64,000 nt of DNA from assembly GCA_029747015.1 (NCBI GenBank), contig JAKOGI010002262.1:20001-84000 (forward strand), in the 5' to 3' direction. The notes beneath the pieces were generated by a model that saw nothing but the letters and a program-made list of their open reading frames with translations, had not been told where the DNA came from and searched no databases. Source of the stretch: Carnegiea gigantea (taxonomy: Eukaryota; Streptophyta; Magnoliopsida; Caryophyllales; Cactaceae). The translations under genes were made by a program, and so were the position numbers. Below are positions 57,663-64,000 of this stretch, piece by piece; the first letter of the stretch is position 1, and the number at the start of each line of letters is the position of its first letter.

Positions 57663-60600
57663 ATGCCAAGTTGGGAAAATCTGTGTGACGTAGGGAATGT
57701 CGCCCAATTAGCAGGCGTAAGTGCAGCTGGGCTGATAGGGTTGATAGTGCAGGCAGCAAATTCAGCTCGACTGCACAAAAAAAATTGCAGGAAATTTGCG
57801 CATCACCTGAAATTAATTGGGAATTTGTTGGAGCAATTGAAGATATCAGAGCTGAATAAGTACCCAGAAACAAGGGAGCCATTGGAGCAGCTAGAAGATG
57901 CTTTACGGAGGGCCTATGTGTTGGTTCAGAGCTGCCAGGATAAGAGTTATCTCTACCTTCTGGCAATGGGGTGGAGCATTGTTAACCAATTTAAGAGAGC
58001 CCAAGATGAGATTGATCGCTATTTGAAGATTATGCCTCTTCTCACTCTTGTCACCAACTCCCGCTTCAAGGTAATGATCACTATCCTCCTTTCTTTCATG
58101 TGCTCCACTGCTCATTGGTTTTACGATTGAGCCAAATTGGGTTGAAAATTCAACAGAAATCGCCTCTTTACTCCAGCTAAATTTGTGTAAATTGTAGCTT
58201 TCATAGTGACGGTATTTTTCCGAATCAATAGAGTTAGGTGAAATGCAATGTCAAATGATTTCATAGCTTCTGTTCTTGTCTATAGTAAAGATTAGATATG
58301 GTAAGCACTACACAGGTATCTAAAATTGAAAATCATCGACTCATACTGCTCATGGGTAATGATGTAGAATTCAGTTTAATGATTCATTGGTAACCTGGAA
58401 ATGACTTTGGCTTTCCCATTTTGTGGAGATTTCCAAATTAGAAGTTTGAATTTGTTGATAATTTAGACCATACTAATTACCTAATCATTAGATTACAAAT
58501 GTACTATGCTCAAAGCTGTGGCCTTTTCTTTGTATTGGTGCAGTAGATATTTGGTGTTTGTTGAGTTCGTTCAATTACCATTACTTGATGCCAGTGGGTG
58601 GAAATTATGTAGATAAACACCATGATCAATTCTCAAAGTACTGAATAAGGCAAATAGGATGACAGAAATAGGATGCTTCAATGACCTGATCATGTAGTTG
58701 AATTATGTGCTATGTTGCATTTTGGTCCTGTACCATGGCTGATTATTCCTTATGATTGGGCAGGAAAGATTAGAGCGTATTGATAGGGATCACCATGAAT
58801 ACACATTGGATGAAGAGGAGAGAAAGATTCAGATTGCGATTTTGAATCAGGAACCCTCCAAAGCTGATACTGTTCTGCTGATGAAATCCCTTTCTTGTTC
58901 TTATCCAAACCTGCGTTTTGACCAAGCACTTCAGGAAGAAAATCACAAACTTCATGTGGAGTTACAACGGTCACAATCTAACATGGATGTTGATCAATGC
59001 CAAGTCATTCAACATCTGATTGAGGTAACAGAAGCCGCTGCCAGAAACTCCAGAAAGATGCAGTCTGACGGTCTTGGTTCCCATAGTGGAAAAGGCTTTT
59101 GTGGTGATGAGACCTCTCCTAAGATTGATGATGCAGTAAGGTAGATCGTGCTAGTGCAAATCAGATATCTATCTTACCTTTCTTTCTCCCTGTCGTTGTA
59201 GTAGTAATATATGTAATTAGTACCCAAAATATTTTTTTAAAGGTCTTTCAGAATAGTCAACCTTGGATAAGTGATGATTTCTGTTGGGACAAGGCTGCAT
59301 GCATCTTGGCTGCTTATTTTCTACCAAGAATTTTGATCATGGAGCTGTCAGTAGCAGCCAAGCATTGGTGGTCCCTGTTCTAGTGTAGGGCATGCATCAT
59401 GCTCTCCCGAGACCTTGTCCTTGGGGACTCACTCTTCTAGGGCAAGGATCGAAAATTAATAGTGCCACTTGTGAGATCTGGAGATTGTGATGTTGTCTGT
59501 ACTAGTTGAAATTTTCTTGCCTGGATTATGAACCTCATCAGTATGTTGGCTCTGTGTGTCTTGGGTGCAGGGAGACTTATGTTGGGTCTGCAGGACACGA
59601 TATGGAGGAATGGCATACGGATCTGCTTGGCTGTTGCTCAGATTTGAAGTTGTGTATGTTCCTTGAACCTGAGCTCTGTTTTTCATATTGACAATTGACA
59701 TCCATATAAAGAGGGAGAGATACTCCACTGTTTTGTAAATATGAGCTTATTTTTCAGTTGGACTCCTTAAGTGTAATAGTTAGTCTAAATAACACGGCGA
59801 AAATAACTAATAGGTATTCAATTTGTGATCCATGGGTGAAGACTGAAGTTTACCTCATTCCCATGTGTCATACTTGTATGATAATACGAAAAGTGGGCTG
59901 CGTTTATTCATTTTTTTTATGTGCAGGTGCAAGAACGTTCTTCTTCCCCTGTGGGACATTTTCAAAGATTGCATCTGTGGCAACCAACAGGCATATGTGT
60001 AAGCAACTCTGTATCTTTAGGTTGACTGTTGTTACGCTTACGGAAATGATCTTATCTGAATATGTTTTTGCTTTAATTTGGTATAATGTAAGTAACCCTG
60101 TGTCAAATAGGTTGCTTTCCCATCTTAGTGACTTAATTGCTATTTCCTGGAGCTTGATGTATCAAGAAACGACCATCTCACTGCATGATTTAATTATCTT
60201 CATTGCCTCACCCAACTTGGTTTGAATGTTCTTGTTTCCTGTTTTACTTTGCTTGAAATGGTTAAAAGTTCGTGGTATCTCAGTCAATGAGTGTACATCA
60301 ATACATTTAACCCTCGGCATGTAAGGAAGGGCAACTGAATTTGTTTGATAAGAAGCCCTTTAGAGTCAATCAGGAAATAAAGAACCTCAAACCAAACGGA
60401 GCTGCTGTTGTTTCATGGTAGTCAAAATGTCAATATGATATTGACTGATATCCTCCTATAAGGTCATCCTTTCATCGATTTGTATCTTGAGATATTCTAT
60501 AATTCCTTCTTTATCCTAGTACAGAAACCAATCTTTAATGGTGGAAGATGCAGTTCTCCCCTTGAACAGCACTTTATGTTCTATGACAGCTGCTGAACAC

Positions 60601-61204
60601 CAATGCCTCATACCATGCAATATGTAAATTTAAATAGAGAAAGGCCACTTCTTTCTTCTGAAAATTGGCATTATGCCTGAAGGCTATACAACGACAATCT
60701 CAGGGAAATAATATGTTGAATTCTTGCAGCTTCAGGAGTGGCATGCCATGATTTGCTGGCGTATTCATTGGTCTTCTCATGTTGTTGCTACACTTGCTGT
60801 ATCAGAGGAAAGCTTCGCAAGATGCTTAACATCAAGGTATTATTAGCCCATCACAGAGTGATCTCACTAGTATCATGCAATGACTTCTGCTTCCCTGCCT
60901 ACCTAATTTCAATTTCCTTAGCAGAAATTCCAATTCTTTTTGGCAGGGAGGCCTATTTGATGACTTCCTATCCCATTTGTTGTGCTGTTGCTGTTCTCTT
61001 GTTCAAGAATGGCGGGAAGTGGAGATCCGTGGGGTGAAAGGTAGCCATTTATGTATAGCTAGTGAGTATTGAGTATTTCACTTCAACCATGCCTTTACGC
61101 TGAAACTATAACCCTTTTATTTTCCTTCCATTCTTTGAACCATGCGTAAAGGTCCAGTGATAACCATGACCAGCCCCCCTTCCGCACAACACATGGAATC
61201 TTGA
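57663..61204 (+). CDS. MCA1/CNR13-like protein (Mid1-complementing activity family), 7 exons
   Basis: Predicted exons: 57663-58070, 58764-59140, 59571-59653, 59927-59998, 60730-60836, 60947-61040, 61152-61204. All junctions are GT-AG and the total is 1194 nt, 397 residues plus TGA. The family mediates Ca2+ influx at the plasma membrane in response to membrane stretch. The N-terminus (VAQLAGVSAAGLIGLIVQAA, HKKNCRKFAHHLKLIGNLLE, YLYLLAMGWSIVNQFKRAQD) is the conserved ARPK/EF-hand-like region. LSCSYPNLRFDQALQEENHK begins the coiled coil. EEWHTDLLGCC, TFFFPCGTFSKIASVATNRH and SLVFSCCCYTCCIRGKLRKM form the Cys-rich PLAC8 domain. The end SPPSAQHMES resembles family tails. It is somewhat shorter than Arabidopsis MCA1 (421 residues), mainly before the PLAC8 domain. 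Exon 2 could alternatively end at 59136, which breaks the frame, so 59140 is preferred. It converges on the subtilase gene at 63769. Confidence 0.93.
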
Positions 61205-61419
61205 GTTCATCCTCCAGAGGACATCATTCTGAGTTGCTGATCTGTAAGCTCCATCTTTTCTCAGGATGTCTTCACTGTTCTAAGTTTTACCTCATGCTGT
61301 TGAGCCTGACATTTGGATATCTCTCCCTGGAAAAAGGAGGTGGGAGAGAGGTGCCAACTTTGTCTACATATGATCGATGCATTGTATATAGTTTGGTATG
61401 GAAATATAGCGTAAATTAA
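61205..61419 (+). other. 3' flank / UTR of the MCA-like gene
   Basis: No other gene. Sequence from the stop to the start of the PIF-like element; a poly(A) signal was not clearly identified. Confidence 0.45.
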
Positions 61420-62168
61420 GGGCATGTTTGGTTCAATACGAGTGGAATGGAATAGAGCGGGACTTAAAACTTGGAAGGAATGGAATGGCGTTTGATTTCT
61501 TGATATCAAGTGTTTGGTTCATCAAATGAATGGAATTGATATCATTTTGAGTGTTTCGTTTAGCTATGAATGGAATCAAATTTTGTATTTTCATATTTTT
61601 GTGTCAACGTAAATTATTCTTAGATCTAAATATCAATAATAATAATTTAAAAAAAAAAAACCCAAACCTACTCCCTCACCCATTCTTTTCCGTCACCATG
61701 GCTAGCTCTCAAATCCAAGCTATTTGTATCTCTTCCCATTCACTTATTCTTGAAATTTTTGATCTATTTCATAAAAAAATCAGTCATTGTTGTCCCAAAT
61801 CTCTTCCCACATCAAATTATTCAACAATTCACGCAGCTTACATTTTCAGCGAATTCACGCAGGTTACATTTCAAACCATCATATTCCCCCTTCAAATTTC
61901 AAACCTCAGTTCACCTACAAGACCAACATGGCAACTTTGGCGTTCAAATCAACTCCCACAAGAACAGATCAAAGAAATCAAGAAGATCAAAGGGAATAAG
62001 AAGATTGAACAGAAGAAGAAAGGAAGAAAAAAATGAACAGATCGACGAAGGGTTCAGAACAGATCACAACAAGAAAGAAGATCGAGCCAGGAAGAAGATC
62101 GAACAGAAGAATAGATCCATGGGCTTCCAGTGATGGCTGGCGGTGGGTGGATGTCGATGTGGTCCCCC

Positions 62169-62193
62169 CTCTCTCTCTCTCTCTCTCTCTCTC
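62169..62193. repeat. (CT)n microsatellite
   Basis: CT dinucleotide run inside the PIF/Harbinger-like element. Confidence 0.95.
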
Positions 62194-62373
62194 GCGCTCT
62201 CTCTCGTGTCTAATGGCCCTGTTGTCTTGGTTTATTTTCTTGGTCTGGGCATAGACCTTAGGAGATAATTTTAGTTCGGATTTTGTCGTGTGGTTGCTTC
62301 AGTGGGTGTAAGCTGGTTCTATATTTGTCACATGTTTGTACTTTCCACCTTTGTGGGGCAACAATTATCGCCC

Positions 62374-62405
62374 GGGGGGGGGGGGGGGGGGGGGGGGAGG
62401 GGGGG
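62374..62405. repeat. Poly-G tract
   Basis: 24 G, one A, then 7 G. It could adopt a G-quadruplex or be a consensus error at a homopolymer. Confidence 0.9.
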
Positions 62406-62671
62406 ACACAACAATGAACTGGGTTGGAAACCATTGTTGAAATTAAAATGTTAAAAGCTTGGTTTTTAATTAAAGATGTTGATACTTGAGAGCAATGGCA
62501 CTTGAAACACCTCAGAGAGCCGGGGGGGGTTCAAGTTCCTTAGGAATGGAGGGAACTTGACACCACTGGGTATCAAGTCACGTACCCTTAAAAGTCAAAC
62601 ATAGTGTATAGGAACTTGATATCCAAAGGTATCATGTTCCATTTTTAAACTCCCTACCAAACACCCCCTAA

Positions 62672-63768
62672 ATTAGATTGTTGCCTATGTCATACACTTG
62701 AACTGAGAATGGCAAATTGTGAGATCTAGAGATGGAAACTTAGTGTTGCATCATACAAACCAGTAATTTATTGGGGAAACCTTCCGATATTATCTGAACT
62801 TGTACGTTCATCACTTTCTGAAGGTTGATAACTGTTGAATGATTTAGCAGTTCAGCAACCACTATTGATCGTCCCCTCTGAGGGGACAATGAAGATGGTT
62901 ATCATGACCAGGCTCCAGCAACCTAAGAAGAATTGGCAAAGAGATAGGGCCATTTAAAGTAAATTAACTCGTGCAGTTTTTCTGGGCTATGGATCTGATG
63001 GGCGTGTTGTAATCCTTGCAGATGTTAATAGCATTAGATGGCTCATTTTAGTGTGTAACAATCAAGGATCCAACATATGGCTTTAGTTGCAATTGTGGTA
63101 CCCCAGAATCGGTCTAATGTGGCAATTGCATTACGTATCGTGATTATCACGGAGTTAAAATGCAGCACAGCGTTCTTCAAAGCCTTTCAGATGACGGACG
63201 TGGCCACTGTGTCTTGGAATGGCCACATTATGAATCCATTAACTGCCTCTAAGCAGCATCGATCTCAAAGTGAAACTAAATGATCAAATTCTCAGGGATA
63301 TCTATTTAGATAATGTTTGTGATTTTCTCTGGATGATGTGAAAAGCATCTATGTCGTTTGACCTCGAATGTTGTTTCAATTTTATCTTTTTTACTTAAAA
63401 AGATGGTTCAATAACTTTTCTTTTGCACCAGTTGGCATTAGCATTTGGTGATATTTGATTCTCTGGATTCCATGCGAATCTCCCAGCTTAAATGTTTAGT
63501 GATGAAAATAAGCTACTCCATGGAGAAGGTTCTGCCGGTAGCTGTTCTTGTTTTCAGTAGCTGCATTGTCTCTCACCAAAATGCATCTCTGATGAACTTA
63601 AACAGCTTAATTTTGGGTTGGTCCTGAAATCATCTTCAGTCTTGTTGAATTCATATAAGACTAAAATAATTCAAAGGTCTGGTGCATGACATTGCATCAT
63701 GTAGCAGCCCTTCTTTGGCCTCCATAGGAGATTCGAACCCACTTTACATGAAGTTATGCAGAGAGGAG
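62672..63768. other. Intergenic region between the two convergent host genes; no gene seen
   Basis: Short reading frames (63077-63283, 63445-63627) show no recognisable domain. The right part is the 3' flank of the subtilase gene. Confidence 0.5.
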
Positions 63769-64000
63769 CTAAGGACCTGGTAGGTCACTGCTGACAACAA
63801 ATGGGCTTCTCACTTTGTGCTTCCCATTTTTCCAAGTGATTGCCCCAAATACAACATCCTTGACAGAAGGTGAAGAGTACAAGAACGTGACCTGGTAGCT
63901 CAACCTCTTGGTGCTTCTGGTGAATTTGAGAGCATCCGGCACCACAGTTACCTCGAGCCCATTGGGTGCATCCACAGTGACTGTATATGTAGTTTCTTCG
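63769..64000 (-). CDS. Subtilisin-like serine protease, C-terminal end (5' part outside window)
   Basis: The minus-strand frame reads from the window edge TTYTVTVDAPNGLEVTVVPD, then ALKFTRSTKRLSYQVTF, KDVVFGAITWKNGKHKVRSP and FVVSSDLPGP before the stop at 63769. The pattern V-x-V-x-P-x2-L-x-F then K-x-SY-x-V-x-F then FG-x-(I/L)-x-W-x-(D/N)-G-x-H-x-VRSP is the fibronectin III-like domain at the end of plant subtilases, a family of secreted peptidases of the apoplast. The catalytic domain lies to the right of the window. No break is seen in the visible part, and it may be a functional gene. Confidence 0.93.
   Translation of the reverse strand, partial: EETTYTVTVDAPNGLEVTVVPDALKFTRSTKRLSYQVTFLYSSPSVKDVVFGAITWKNGKHKVRSPFVVSSDLPGP

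Larger units (their letters stand above)
61420..62668. mobile_element. PIF/Harbinger-like non-autonomous element
   Basis: Starts GGGCATGTTTGGTTC and ends TACCAAACACCCCC, an inverted repeat typical of Tourist/PIF-like elements, flanked by TAA on both sides (61417-61419, 62669-62671). GATATCAAGT-like motifs recur near both ends. At 1249 bp it is long for a MITE. Reading frames inside (61551-62254) are low-complexity and match nothing I recognise. It contains a (CT)n run and a long G run. Confidence 0.82.

Noticed and set aside
57449..57966. Minus-strand reading frames opposite MCA exon 1
   Set aside because: They are antisense shadows of a recognised exon and carry no domain.
61551..62254. Overlapping plus-strand frames inside the PIF-like element, up to 161 codons
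   Set aside because: Composition is low-complexity, K/R-rich at the end, no transposase (DDE) or Myb-like motif; the frames overlap one another and lie in a non-autonomous element.
63704..63745. Possible tRNA-derived SINE: B-box-like GGGTTCGAAT on the minus strand at 63731-63740
   Set aside because: No convincing A box at the right distance, no poly(A) tail or duplication, and no cloverleaf.
1..64000. CRISPR arrays, bacterial operons, phage or plasmid systems
   Set aside because: No regular spaced repeats, no operon structure; introns, LTRs and plant transposons throughout.

Overview
The window is nuclear DNA of a flowering plant, most likely a eudicot. The evidence is spliced plant genes, CACTA, Mutator-like (MULE), hAT, PIF/Harbinger-like and Helitron DNA transposons, and Copia and Ty3/gypsy LTR retrotransposons with plant-type primer sites. 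The species cannot be fixed from the sequence. About 57 kb is transposon-derived; host genes occupy only the right-hand ~6.5 kb.

Layout. (1) 1-6058: right part of a CACTA (En/Spm-like) transposon with a TNP2-type transposase, a Ptta/En/Spm-family gene, GAGACC/GGTCTC subterminal repeats and a CACTA terminus ending at 6058. (2) About 6450-55700, minus strand: one old mudrA-type MULE transposase gene, here called MULE A, broken into three blocks (C-terminal 6450-7527, middle 14503-15370, N-terminal 54170-55700). (3) Inserted in MULE A: a minus-strand LTR element with gag remnants only (7528-14502), a hAT-like element (15371-16195), and a solo LTR starting at 16202 and ending at 54164 with the target duplication TCACA on both sides. 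(4) Inside that solo LTR: a 23.5-kb MULE with about 1.1-kb terminal inverted repeats, here called MULE B (18020-41547), and an Athila-like Ty3/gypsy element (41607-53149, duplication GGTGT). (5) Inside MULE B: a Helitron in its left inverted repeat (18941-21946) and a Copia element (26435-38403, duplication ATATA). (6) Inside Copia: a Ty3/gypsy element (28790-35674, duplication ACTTC) and a second hAT-like element in the right LTR (37530-38089). The nest gives a relative order of insertion.

(7) 56721-57302: a third hAT-like element. (8) 57663-61204: an apparently intact seven-exon gene of the MCA (Mid1-complementing activity)/CNR13 family, a plasma-membrane Ca2+-permeable mechanosensitive protein. 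(9) 61420-62668: a PIF/Harbinger-like non-autonomous element with TAA duplication just downstream. (10) 63769-64000, minus strand: the C-terminal end of a subtilisin-like protease gene that continues past the window and converges on the MCA gene.

Almost all transposon coding regions carry stops and frameshifts. No new biochemical system is evident. The most notable results are the nest itself, whose removal restores an uninterrupted MULE A reading frame at the junction, and MULE B, where both inverted repeats carry the first exon and splice donor of two different convergent genes.
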